A DNA stretch of 64,000 nucleotides from Clonostachys chloroleuca (Eukaryota; Ascomycota; Sordariomycetes; Hypocreales; Bionectriaceae), in contig JBANAY010000001.1 of assembly GCA_037952775.1 (NCBI GenBank), positions 6,138,001 to 6,202,000 on the forward strand. The letters run 5' to 3'. The position numbers were made by a program, and so were the translations under genes. Position 1 is the stretch's first letter; every line of letters starts with the position of its first letter. This document shows positions 34,737-46,229 of this stretch, piece after piece. The notes below the pieces were generated by a model. The model was not told the origin of the DNA, did not search any database, and worked only from the letters and a program-made list of their open reading frames with translations.

Positions 34737-37700
34737 TGTAGTGAAGTTTCGTGACAGTGTGTTGTTTGTATTTTAATTAGGAGTTATGAAGTTTCTTTGT
34801 TAAGACCTCGACTTATTTCCAAAGCGCGAGTCTTGGATATGATCAGAATGAGCATTATACTGAGTCGACTGGCATCTGACTTTCCAGGTCGCCCATCTAC
34901 GTATATATACAGCTATCAACGTGCTCGAACGGCTGGCTCACCTCGGGGGTTTCTGTTTGACATGTATCCACCTCATGCTCTAGTCCATGGTTCATCCACC
35001 CACCATCTACGAAGTGCCGAACGAGGGATTTTGGTCCTCGACTGAAATGATACACTACTGAGACCCCCAACACAATCAATACTTGGTTGTGATAGGACAT
35101 GATGCTAAACCATAAGTGCCATGTTATACCAACCATCGTGGTGAGGCTCCACATTGACGAACGTGTTGAAGATCCATCCCTGATCCCAGCTGCTCCCTTG
35201 TAAGCCGCATGACATTTTCCACGCTTTTTCCTGATGTAGAATCGTGTCGAGTAAGGACTATCTATCCCTCCGCGTATTATATAATATCATTGGAGCCGCT
35301 AACCGATTTTATTATTGTGGTACCTAATCTAAGTGTACCCATTGACAATACGATCCAAGAAGGAGATACTGACCGGATTGAGAGATGTCACCGAATCCTT
35401 CGCTAGCTTCATTATGCTATAGCACGTGCGGTATTCCTATGATTTGATACCCAGTCTCGGCTATCTGCCAATCCAACCCCGGTATTGATTGACGATCAGT
35501 CTGAGTAAAACTGGTTTCCATTACTGGACTTTGTTTGTGCATTTTATACGTTCATCCGCCGGCAAATGATTGGAATAACCATCCACATCTCAGGATCCTC
35601 AGGAGCTTATTTCCTCACTGAGGAAATGACTGGTCCAGAAGCTCTGCAAACTACTACTCTGTGGATAGGCCTGAGAGTGTTGGATAATCCCCGCGCCTGT
35701 GGGTGTTAATACAGTTCAGCCATTCTCCAGCTCGTGCCCCAGCATACATTTAGTAATGAGACCTTGCGTTCTTGGCATTATTCCTCTCGGCCAATTGGAA
35801 CCTATCCGGGTTTATCTGTTACATGGAAACATGCAGTCCGAAAGAGGACAATGCCGGCAGTCTCAAACAGAGTCTCGTATCTTTTCGGTAGTTGGATGCC
35901 ACCATCCCCCGTTTCATCGCCATCACTGACTCCCTCCCCTGCCATGATTTACCCCTCCCTGAACGGTGGAAAGGAACATAGTCCAAAAGAATACTAGTTC
36001 GCCTTGCTCGCCGACACCGTATATCCCGAAACCCGGGAGACCTTCCCATTCTGAAAATGCCGCCACTGGCATGTGCTTTGGTGAAATGTCTCAGCTGGGA
36101 ATAGGGTTGATTGCGACAGCGTCCTTTTTCGTGAGTCGCCGCCAGCACGGTCAAGTTTCTCCAGCTTGGAGGAAATGGTCCATCCCCCTGCCCCTGAGCA
36201 AGCCACTGCCTTTGACCCGTCTTTCTAACCATCACCAAGAAATGCATGTTCTTGGCACACGTTAGCTCAACCAGCATACCAATTTCGCTCCAATATCTGT
36301 GTATTGTATTGTCAAGGCAACTCGTATGCCTTGTGGATCCTCTATGTTGCACCAGCTGAACATCTACGTAGCCGCGAAAACATCCCGAGCTACCCCGAGA
36401 CCCAAGGAATTACTTCAAAAGAGATTTGAAGCCGAGCAAGCAGAACAACCAGGTAAAGGAAATTTGAGTTAAGGAAGCAGGTTATTGGTAGCGCGAAATG
36501 CTTCCTAATAGGGTATTTTTCATTCTGGCAAGGTTAGGGTTTTTTCCTTCAGGCTAATTGAACTTTTGTGTTACTAGGCTATATCAACTAGGTTGAAACA
36601 ATATTCAAGCTTAGCGCTCATACTAGATAATAAAATCACTTGAGCATTGCCAAAGTAGTTGACGGGAAAACACCGACGTAAGGGCTCCGAGAGGTACCAG
36701 CTAAATATAGTAAGTAAGATGATATGATATCAACTAAAAGCTAGCGTTCTCTCGATGACTTAACATGTTGTTATGATGATTTGAGCCATCGACCGTACAT
36801 ATCCACTACATGAACTAACAAAAATCCGAAATGAGACATCGCTTCGGTTCTGATTATCCAAAAGCATTCAGAGAGAAGCAGCTAGTCTAGCTTCTCGATG
36901 CTTGAAATGCGTCGGCCGAAGCTTGCCAGCCATTCTGGCTTATCTGCGACTGTTTAGTCCAATGGTCGTCGCATCCATCAATGCTACGTCGAGACTCTTC
37001 CTGCGCCATAGTGCCGGGAGGTACGACTTCCCCGCCGAATACATCGGCTGGGGTAAAAGCACAGGGCCTTAATGTAGCCCCACGGAATCGGCAACGTAGC
37101 TGGTCCAGGATCTGGATTGGAAGTGGAAGCACCCAAAGGCTGGTCACGCTGGTCTGCTGAGGATAAGATCTTTGATTCCACGTTTCGTGCTGGAGAATGG
37201 GATAACGCTCTATGCTTCATAATGAACCAGATACGGTACTACTCGCGGCGCTATCAGACCTAGCGGTTAAGGGCGACTTAGCCCAAGATGAGCAGAAGCG
37301 GTGCCTGAACTTCGATGAGCAGACACTTTCATAATGTCTCTAGATGAACGGGCTGTAGCTGACTTCGGTTTAAGGTTAGAACAGCTTGGCAGGGTAGTTG
37401 GCCGGGAACGAAACGGGCTCTTCGGAGGGCGGCGAGTCACACCAAAGCTGCAACCTATCCTCCTGCGAGTCACGCACTCGAGCGATCAGAACCGGAACTG
37501 CGTGTACATGTCCCCCGTCGGCAGGCCCTTGCGAAGCGTAGCGGCTCCGATGTCAGGGGAGGCCGGTCGTGCGACGATTGTGGGGGAATCACTTGGCCAC
37601 GGAGAAGCAGACCGGAGGCGTTGGTTGGTCCAGTGAAGGCATCGGCAAAGCCACCTGAAACACCTGCTGAAGGCTGGGTAGCATCTAGCACACTGCCGAG

Positions 37701-39510
37701 TACATCATCACTTGGGGCCTGAAAATTTAGCAAAGACAATCGGTCCATGTGATTCTAAGGTAGTTCGAAATCGAGCCAAGGAAATATAGCACACTGGTTG
37801 TCCCGGGCACTCATCTCGAACAATTTTGCTGCCTGTGGCCAGATAAACTCCATATTGATGAAATAAACAGGCCATAGTATATGATTGGTTGCGCAATATT
37901 GATTTTCTGAATGGGGAGTTGACAGGTTATTCTACAAAGCCTACAAAGGGCTCAATAGCCTTTGATACATGCGGTAGTGGCACCAGCTACACCCTCGTGA
38001 TTCGCACAAGATGAGGCTGGTCTCCCCTGTTTACGCATGGGCAGAAGAATATGGAATCATTGACAGTGGGCTGATAAGAGAGCAGTACTTCGCCGATCAA
38101 GGCAGAGGCGAGAGATATTGTTTCAATTGTAGGTATGTAAAATTAGCCCAAGACTCCTATCAGTCTGCCACACGCATTCTCTTGAACTGAAGAGCGTTAA
38201 AAGAAGATGAGTCCTTTGTGATTTTTCTAAACAAAATAAAGTAGAATTAGGTAGTTATCAAGTGCCAAGCTCAACGTGCAATCGAAACAGCCTTAGCTCC
38301 AATGTAAATTAGCTGCTCCATACAATGAATCGATCTCGGCCACTATAATCACGAAATACGCCGAGCCAGTGGCAGCCCTAACACCAGCCTACCCTCGTCG
38401 TGCTCAGCGGCAAGATCCGGCATGGTTTGGTCACTCAACTACCTCTACCGGCTACAGATTGTCTGCTGTGGCTATACCCTTGCACAAACTCTGCCCGCGA
38501 GAATTAGAACGCTCTGCTGTGTGATCCTCGGGAGGATGAGGCCATCTCCGACAAATGAAGTGATGAGCTCTGGCTTCCCGACGTATTTCTCCAAATGACA
38601 CAAAAACTTGAGGATCCCGCCTCAGCGATCTGTATGTCCGAGATCAAAAGCCACAGCGTCATGCCGTAACCGCGGCTTTTAGTCTGGGGGTTATTAAATC
38701 GAATAGAAGAACTCTCCAAGGCATTGTCTGTTAAGCCTTCATACACATTCACTCGCCACCTGTCGCCGTGTCGCCGTGTCGCCGTGGAGATTGATTGGGG
38801 TCCCCGGTAGGCGGAAAAAGCATCACCTGTAATCGCGACGACGACAAACTGGTTCAGGAATGTTAGATGACAGAGTTGGCGGTCAATAGTAGTTATCAAT
38901 GCTTACTGGTCCAAAATGAAGTGACTTTTCGATTAACCTGAAATTACGAACGGTATCTATGCATGCAAACGACCGTGCCAATAGAATCATCTCTTCCCAA
39001 AACTCTTCAAAAGCGCGCCGACTGATACAATATCAAGCTTCCCATACTCAGCTTGATATGTTGAACTCAATTCTAACATTACACGTTTAGATTAAGTTTT
39101 TACTATGTTCTTCAAAGAAGTCTCCCATACCTTGGAGCAATTAGCAAGTGATTAGCATCTTGTCAGTTAATCTAGCGATAGCAAACAAGAGTATGTATAA
39201 TGCGGTGCACCTGGTGCAAAAGGGCGTTTATGCCGGAGTCAGGTGGACTCCAAATGTTCTTGGGTATGTATTTATGGCTTTTTTGTGTCGCCCAAGAAGC
39301 TGCCGAATTAGAGACCAAAAGAGGAATATGAAAATCAACTGATCCGTCTCGTTGAGTGATCGGCAACTAGAGAGAGCATCCAATCAATCATCGTTTAATG
39401 CCTGTTGAGGTCAATCGGTTGACACTTAGCACAGAGCCAGAATAGCTTTCCACTGGAAATGCCGATCATTTTTAACAGAATAACAACACGATGCATTATA
39501 CATTATTCAA
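34737..39510. other. Gene-poor stretch, 4.8 kb
   Basis: No gene could be supported. It begins with the PKS promoter. Longer open frames (for example 35819-36352 minus, 37334-37636 plus, 37470-37748 minus) lack ATG starts or family motifs. A 59-codon frame from ATG 38011 looks protein-like (WAEEYGIIDSGLIREQYF) but has no recognisable partner exons. Parts may be remains of a decayed gene. Confidence 0.4.
34902..34909 (-). promoter_or_regulatory. Candidate TATA box of the PKS gene
   Basis: TATATATA lies about 170 bp upstream of the PKS ATG on its strand. Evidence is positional only. Confidence 0.3.
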
Positions 39511-40173
39511 CTAGAGAAGCCACAGAAAGGCTGTGATTCCGACCAGCGCAGCAGCCGCGGGGATTCTAAGAGACGGTGTGCCCGAGTTGGCAGCACGCCA
39601 GTCCTTGACGCATTGGTTGGAACAATCGTCGGCTGCCTTCTCGCTGGATTCCTCGCCAGTATAGTACTGATCGTTACACCGCCGCACACATCCCAAAGCC
39701 TGGCAGTTGACTATGTTCTCGTTGGCCATGTTCCGCCCGTTCAACTCCCGTTGGCTCCATGTGCCGTTGCCTTGCTGGAAAATGACTTTGTTGCTGTAGA
39801 AGAACCCATGCGCGTTCTCCTGCCCCTTTTTGATGAGACTGGCGGCGAATTGAACCTTTGTGCCGTTCGGCACCACATCGCTGGGGACAATGACGCTGAC
39901 TTGTTGAGGGCGAAGATCCAGGTTGTCGGCGAGCCAGCACTCGGGTCCTGTGCCCCAGCCCGGCGGCGTCAGCGCGAGGTAAACGCGGTAGCCATTGTAT
40001 GTTTTTCGCAGTTCCGAATCTTTGTCCAACGTTTCGGAGAGTGTGACATTCGCGGCCTGGTTGGCAATGAGCGTGTTCGGGGCAATGAGGCCGCCGGCTT
40101 GGACTTTGACCGACAGCACGGCCAACAGAACCAGAGCAGTCACCACCCGAGTGACGAGCGGCGTGAAGGCCAT
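39511..40173 (-). CDS. Probable GPI-anchored cell-surface protein, 220 aa
   Basis: I do not recognise the family. Residues 1-26 form a signal peptide. The central domain has a YRVYLALTPPGWGTGPECWL stretch, beta-rich segments and several N-glycosylation sequons. A cysteine cluster near the C terminus (CQALGCVRRCNDQYY, then DDCSNQCVKDW) is followed by a small-residue region (ANSGTPS) and a hydrophobic tail ending LVGITAFLWLL, the layout of a GPI attachment signal. The single exon has no intron. The open frame continues upstream only from a TTG, so ATG 40173 is taken as the start. It probably sits in the plasma membrane or cell wall. Confidence 0.78.
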   Translation of the reverse strand: MAFTPLVTRVVTALVLLAVLSVKVQAGGLIAPNTLIANQAANVTLSETLDKDSELRKTYNGYRVYLALTPPGWGTGPECWLADNLDLRPQQVSVIVPSDVVPNGTKVQFAASLIKKGQENAHGFFYSNKVIFQQGNGTWSQRELNGRNMANENIVNCQALGCVRRCNDQYYTGEESSEKAADDCSNQCVKDWRAANSGTPSLRIPAAAALVGITAFLWLL

Positions 40174-41031
40174 GATACCACGCGGGAGTAGTGAGTGATG
40201 ATGAAGCTTAAAATGAAGGTTGGCTGAGACGGAAAGTGGGAGATTTTTCACCTTGAATCCAAATTTAAATTGCAAGGCCTAGCTTAGCACAGGGATTGTG
40301 CTGACTTGACCAACTTGGGGAGGTCCGTATCCATTGAATCCTGCCAAGACGTTCTCTCATAGGCCATAACACGGGAATTGGTAAAGGGTCAATCTCATTC
40401 TCTTTGTTCATGTTATGCAATTCTGTAAATCAGTGCATGGCTGTCTTAACGGATCTTGAAGCGTGCAGAGGAGAGGCTCGCTTCATTTATTCGTAGGGAA
40501 CTCGCAAGACGAAGAAAGTATTCTTCTCGTTTATTCATAACTGTGCTCGTAAGATAAGATATTTAATGACCTACCCAAGAGAAGTTAGAGATGACCCACC
40601 AAGAGGCAAAGCTGTCCATGGTTTGAGTCAGTACTCAAATAGCCGTCACAAAAATACCTACCCTAGATACTAGAGAAAGATCAGCCAGCGTGGAAAACAG
40701 GCAAGGCAAAGATGGAGCGGTAGAGTATTAGGAAGATGCTAATCATCCTTTCTTGCATATGGTTGAATTACTCAATTGGAGTGGTGCTCTGCATACATAA
40801 AATAGAAAGTATGTAGTTAGCTTGCTGAAAGGAATGCCTTCCATCATCGACCACAACATCTCTAGTTCCTAATCTTGAACAACAATGATTGGTAATGATA
40901 CGCTCTCTATGAAGTGAACATTATTACCTTAATACAGATTAGCAAAGTGCGATGATTTATAATTTCATATCTAACGACTCATTGTGAGGGCAACCGAGAT
41001 CCGCAGAAGGGCCTGTTATAAATTGGCGATG
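40174..41031. other. Intergenic, 0.86 kb
   Basis: No gene seen. It holds the promoter of the GPI protein gene and the 3' end of the DUF4149 gene. Confidence 0.5.
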
Positions 41032-41651
41032 TCATGTAGCGAGCTTAGTGGAAAGTCCCCAGCCATAACAAAGGGTAGCTATTATTGTGATCAGATTGAA
41101 GTGGATGCTGGCCGCATGATTTTTGCTGAACGTCTTCCGTAAAACAGCTTTGTCTTGGTTAAGCGGCTCTCTCTCGCTTGACTCAGTTCGGTCACCAGCC
41201 GTCGCTAACGATTACGCCCGTGTTAGACCTCAACTTCTCACATGCATGGATCTGACTGGTAAAGCGACATACCTGTACCTAGCTGATCAATTCTAACCAT
41301 GGCTCTAGAGGTGCGAGGGCCATAAAAGAAGAGATTTAGTGCCGCCGTGCAAGCGCCAACCAGTAGTGGGATCCAGTTAGACTTGCGTTCAATGAGAGAC
41401 AGGAGCCCGCGGGAGGGAGTAGTGAGAGCCAGGAGGATGAGGAGAGAGGATTGAAGGCGGAAATAAACTGGAAAGACCCTCGCCTGCAGTGCAGTGAAGG
41501 GCTTCCTTGGGAGGACGAGGAAGCATATTTTGGTAATGACAAAAGATTGGTAGAGCTCTGTTCCGAGAAGAGCTGAGAAGCACAGAAGGTGGGCGGGACC
41601 GGTGCAGAAAATTGATTGAATTACAGAGAGGATGGATTGAGTGATGGCCAT
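41032..41651 (-). CDS. DUF4149 / TMEM205-like membrane protein, 183 aa
   Basis: Small integral membrane protein with about four hydrophobic helices. The pattern HLLCFSALLGTELYQSF, LPRKPFTALQARVFPVYF and a closing KNHAASIHFNLI...YGW fits the fungal DUF4149 (TMEM205-like) family, whose molecular function is not established. Two exons: 41273-41651 and 41032-41204, split by a 68-nt intron (GTATGT...GTTAG), giving exactly 184 codons. Without the splice the frame ends early in a non-conserved tail. A GTACAG donor 9 nt upstream is in the same phase and cannot be excluded. Confidence 0.85.
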
Positions 41652-42318
41652 GGTGTGCTGATGCTTTTAGGAAGCAGATGCGATGGATGTAGGCGAATAT
41701 ATGTCGGCAGTTATTCGTCCAGCGTAGAACAACAAATGGCAACCCGAAAATGTAGTGAATCGCATACTTGCTGATTGGTTTATTTATGCCACAGCATCCG
41801 CTACGTATTCTGAGCTGTGCCGAAGAAGTCCGGCTTTAACATCAGTGCTGGGTCGAGGAGTCGGCAGGGAATTAACCCGACTCGGCCCAAACCACAGGTA
41901 AACTCGGTCAAAGCCGATAGATTAGGGAACTAATTTTCATCACTTGCACGAATTGAATACGGAAGAAGGAATTTTCTTCCCTCAACCAACGAAAAGAAGA
42001 TGAACGGATTACCTGTGATGGAAGTTCTTAGAAGCCTTGTGAAAAGTCAACCACAACAGCATCCATCGGCCCTCTGAGGTCAACTAAGTTATTTCGGAGA
42101 AGAGTAAGTCTAAACATAAGAAGAAGTTCTCACCAACTAAGCGAATCTAGACAGGTATCAAGTTCTAAGCGCCACTATTTGAGGCCCATAGAATTCGAGA
42201 CATATGGCCGGTTGGTGAGTTGGATGTTTCCTTTGTAGATAAACAGTATAGCTCCGACTGTGACCCCCCTCCATCCGTCTTAATTCAAGTTCCTGGTATA
42301 ATCATAGTTACGTCCGTC
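41652..42318. other. Intergenic, 0.67 kb
   Basis: No gene seen; contains the promoter of the DUF4149 gene and the 3' end of the lipocalin-like gene. Confidence 0.5.
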
Positions 42319-42863
42319 CTAAAACAGCTTCACCCAAGTCAGGCTTGCTGTAGACTTCTTGCCATCCTACATAAGAACCCTCTGGTTAGCGTATCTAGTC
42401 TTGCCACCCGTGCAGGTGTCCGTCATCTCACCGATAGGAGAAACTCCTGCGTGGGGTGCAGAGTCAGTAGCCCACGTCCGTCGTCGTGATTGAACTCAAC
42501 CCTCCTGACTTGTTCAGATCCAACCCAATTTGGGTCTAAAGCAACATGAACCGTAGTAGCAAGGTAATCATTCTCGCCCTCATGGAAAAGCCTGAACTGG
42601 CCGCAATATGAGACATGAGGCCGCGCAGCACGGAGGACCTCCTCGTCGCGTGCTTGGAACCAGGCCCCGTCCTCAGTTGGGCTAGTAGCTCTGGGATCAG
42701 TCACATGAGCTGACATGAACTGATCTCGCGTAAACAAGATTCGCCCAAGAGGTATTTCTCCTCCCAGTTTGCGGACCTCCGTCTCTCCAGATTCTGAAAA
42801 CACTAGCATGTCATAGGACAGTAACTCCCACGTTCCGACAATCGTGTCCAACAAAGGTGCCAT
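42319..42863 (-). CDS. Lipocalin-like domain protein, 159 aa
   Basis: Single-domain protein of the Lipocalin_5 type: GTWELLSYDM at the start, PLGRILFTRDQFMSAHV, a central Y-C-G-Q-F strand, then ALDPNWVGSEQVRRVEF and LTL. Exons are 42432-42863 and 42319-42366; the 65-nt intron (GTGAGA...TGTAG) restores the usual closing strand (ASLTWVKLF) and gives 160 codons. No signal peptide is seen, so it is likely cytosolic. Members occur in several fungal metabolite clusters, where they bind or isomerise small molecules. No such role can be shown here. Confidence 0.85.
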
Positions 42864-43734
42864 TGCGAGATTTGTCGAATTTGATGATCTTGCTCCGTGA
42901 ATTTAGTCTGAACTCTTGGCTAAGATTGGCCCTTAATGAGCTGAGATATGGAGAGGCGAAGGATCTAGGAATTGAATTTTCCTCTGTGAATTCAAGCTAA
43001 TGGCGGTTTTGATTGCGAGTCATGCCAACTCTTGATATTAAGACAGAGAGATCATGTAGGGGAAAACTTTGCAACCTAAGCTGGCTTGCGTTGCGAATGT
43101 TTTAAATGAGGAAGCAGCATGAGTCTTCTTAATTACTTGGTGGCTAAAACGCATGTTAGTAGTGCTAATACAGGATAGCTGCCTTACAGTTCCGCCTTGA
43201 TGGATGAGATGGAACGGAAGAGACGGGAACTCTGACCGCGGATCGACGGGACACTTCCGTTATCCCATCTAGCCACGGACTTGGATTGATCTTAACGTAA
43301 ACTAGGGAGACACCAAGTTCGGGCTACACGTGGCTAGTATCACAAATGACAGTTCTGACTAGCGGTATCACAAATGATAGTTCGACGCCCAAGGGAACCA
43401 ATACCCAAGCTCTGCGAGCAGAACAGGAGATAGAGGCTTAAATTAACCATGATAAGCAACGGCTATACTTCACGTGGATAAACCTCGTTTCTGGGTTGAT
43501 TATTGAGAATAATCATTGGCTCGGTAATAATTAACTTGCCCAAGTTCACAGTATTACGTAGATGAATGAATATTGGGTTAGATCTCGATATGATCATAAA
43601 TGCACTCGGTAAAACGTTGAGTAAAGCCTCTATATAAGCTGTAGCTAGGTAACGAAACAGTCGTCAGGTTGATTTCTAAATACAAGCTACTATCATCACG
43701 GCTCCTCGTTGATCCTTTAGTGTGGCTACGATGT
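42864..43734. other. Intergenic, 0.87 kb
   Basis: No gene seen. A short direct repeat (gtatcacaaatgayagttc) occurs twice around 43337-43383. Confidence 0.5.
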
Positions 43735-45412
43735 TTAAAGAACATATCGGAAGCGTGGGTTCTAGAAACAGCACGGATTAGCTTCGGAACAAAAAGAAGA
43801 ATGTATGGCTCTGAGTGGTTTACCTCCAAGTCTGTCAAGTCTGCAGACACTTCATCCGCGGCATTGGTATCCTCTTCAGCCAGAGCCGGGTGGGTCTGAT
43901 CTCGCTTCTTGTTTCTATAAACAAGCAACATACGGAGCAAGAAAGCAATGCTCACCTGCCCCACTGAGCACGACAGAACCACAGCGCAGCCAGTGGGATA
44001 TGTTGGAGACTCTTTTTCAAGGAAAGCATGAGGACCAATAATGTTACCAATGCAGTATGCCGCAAAGACGATAGCCGTACCGGTAACACGCTTGGTGTAG
44101 CCTCCAAGGTTTGCTGCCGGCATCTGGAGGGCGACGACGAGCGAGGCCACAAAACCTCCACAGATGTAGTATCCAATAAGAACCCCAATCTTGTAGTTCT
44201 GTCGGTCAAGCTTCCACATCAGTGAGACACCGATTATGGTGGGTACTAGATAGACCATCATCACGTAGGTTCGGCAATTGCGGAACTTCGAGGCAAGGAA
44301 AGTGCCTGTGAGGATCCAGAAGACCTGGAAGGCACCTTGGGGAATACCAAGAACGGTAGTTAAGAGAGGATCCTTCACCAGACCCTTGATAATGAGCTTG
44401 CCAAAGTTAGAGATACCACCGTTGATGACCTCGTTGAGAAGCATGAATAGCGTGAGCAGCCAAACCTGAGGGTCACACAGAGCTTCCTTAATTTGATATA
44501 CCTTGATGTGGCGATTGAGAATTCCGGTTCTGCCGAGTTTGGCACGTCCAATAAGGGTAGCCTTCTCCTCAACTGTGAAGTTCTTTGCGCGGAGGATGTT
44601 GTCGGGCAGGAAGAGGAACATGACAATGCCCCAGACAATAGTGATGCCGCCGCAAAGGAGGAAAATCGCTTTCCAGACAGGGAATGAGTGGATCTGCCCG
44701 ATCCCGTATGAGAGAAGCCCTCCAAGCATGGAGCCAACACCATTGCAGCTGTAGAAAATGCCGGCTCGGAAGGGTTGCTCGTTTCTAGTATACTGGGATG
44801 CAACGTCAGACTAAAGTTGGCTTTGGTTGGTGGATCGGCCATGTAACTTACCCACATACTGACGATCATGATGAAGCAAGGGGTGATTGGTGCCTCGAAG
44901 AAACCGAGAAAGAAGCGGCAAGCAGCCAAGCCGCCAAAATTATTGCATGCAGCCGTGAGCATGAGCACAGCTCCCCATGAAATCACGCAGCTAGAAACGA
45001 CTTTGGCCATCAGAGTGCGTTGGGCTAGCGAACTCCACGGGTACTCGGCAATCAGGTATGCGAGATAGAACATACTCGCAAACCAACTGTACTGGCTCTG
45101 CGTAATGTTGGTATCGGTAAAGAGATCGAAAACGGCCGCATACGAAAGAGCCTGTTTGTCGATGTACTGCATCATGTAGGTTCCAGCCAGAAGCGGAAGA
45201 ATTCGCATGTCTACCTTCCGTACAAGCTTCTTGACAGCATGCTCGTCATTGATGAGTGCATGGAGTTGTGCACTACTGATGCCGTTCTCTCTCAGGAACT
45301 GTTCACCCTCGTCCAATTCTGCAACGGTGCCATCTTCGACGTCGGACACCTTTGAGTGAGTCTCCATCTTGAGCGACTTGGAGTCGTCCTTGGGCTCCTG
45401 ATGAGTTTTCAT
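43735..45412 (-). CDS. Anion:cation symporter (ACS, Dal5-like) MFS transporter, 518 aa
   Basis: Plasma-membrane MFS permease of the allantoate/nicotinate/vitamin permease group, which usually takes up organic anions; the substrate is unknown. Exons are 44852-45412, 43824-44792 and 43735-43761, 519 codons in total. Signatures: MQYIDKQALSYAAVFDL in helix 1, the CRFFLGFFEAPITPCF helix, TRNEQPFRAGIFYSCNG across the first splice, and a closing DLTDLE-NPRFRYVL formed by splicing to a 27-nt last exon. Without that last splice the frame runs into a long non-conserved tail. The hydrophilic N terminus (about 75 residues) is typical. It lies next to a Zn2Cys6 regulator and an aminotransferase. Confidence 0.93.
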
Positions 45413-46229
45413 CTCAGGTTAACTGGCTGTGGTTGGAGTTGAGTTAGTGGATTGGGAGTAGATGTGTCGTTCCAGGGCGTTGAATTCTGCATTGACAGAT
45501 GACCCAGGGGTTCTTGTATTGAATCAGAATCGCCCCGTTGATGATGGATAGGGTCTAGTAGTTTTCTTATCTTGGGGCTAGGCTGGGGGAAGATATCTCC
45601 GGCACTGATAGTTACCGGGGCCGGCAACTCCGTTGGCTGGACGCGAGTGTTTCCGTCTCCTCTGAAGCTTCCTCTCCACTTTTCGGCAGATGAACTATTT
45701 AGATATTTCCCCACAAGCTATCTCGGTCTCTACTTCTGGCAGCGACTTATCTCTAACAAGACCAAGATGAGGGGAGAGCTTATCCGATCTCTCTACCGAC
45801 AAAGCTAGTGGCGTGGTTTATATCTTAGGCGCCTTGGAAATTCACATTTCTGAAGTAGCCACCCAACTTGATCTCCACTTTCTCTAGGGAACAGTCCTGA
45901 GTTCCGGGGACGTAGTGCGCATCCTATCTTAATTGAATTTTTCGGATAGCGGCGGTTCTTGCTCCTAAGATAGAGCTATTTTCATGGGATTGGATTATCA
46001 CCTAGGCCTACTAAGTGATCAGCAGAGACAAAGGAGCCAAATGGCTTGACACCAGCCCGGCCAAGGATAAAGAAATGGTTGGTGGTCAGGTTGGCCCAAG
46101 GGCAAACGAGGAGTCCTACTCTCGTGGACTGCGGAAAAGTACCGCTTATTTTAGACCGATGATAACCTAACCTATCGTAGATGCCATGAATATGCAGACC
46201 ATATCATGTAAAATACCACTACTCTGACT
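45413..46229. other. Intergenic, 0.82 kb
   Basis: No gene seen; ACS transporter promoter and regulator 3' end. Confidence 0.5.

Noticed and set aside
35819..36352. 177-codon minus-strand frame
   Set aside because: No ATG at its start and no recognisable domain; likely chance.
37267..37748. Several overlapping open frames on both strands
   Set aside because: GC-rich stretch giving mutually overlapping frames; none shows a motif or supporting splice sites.
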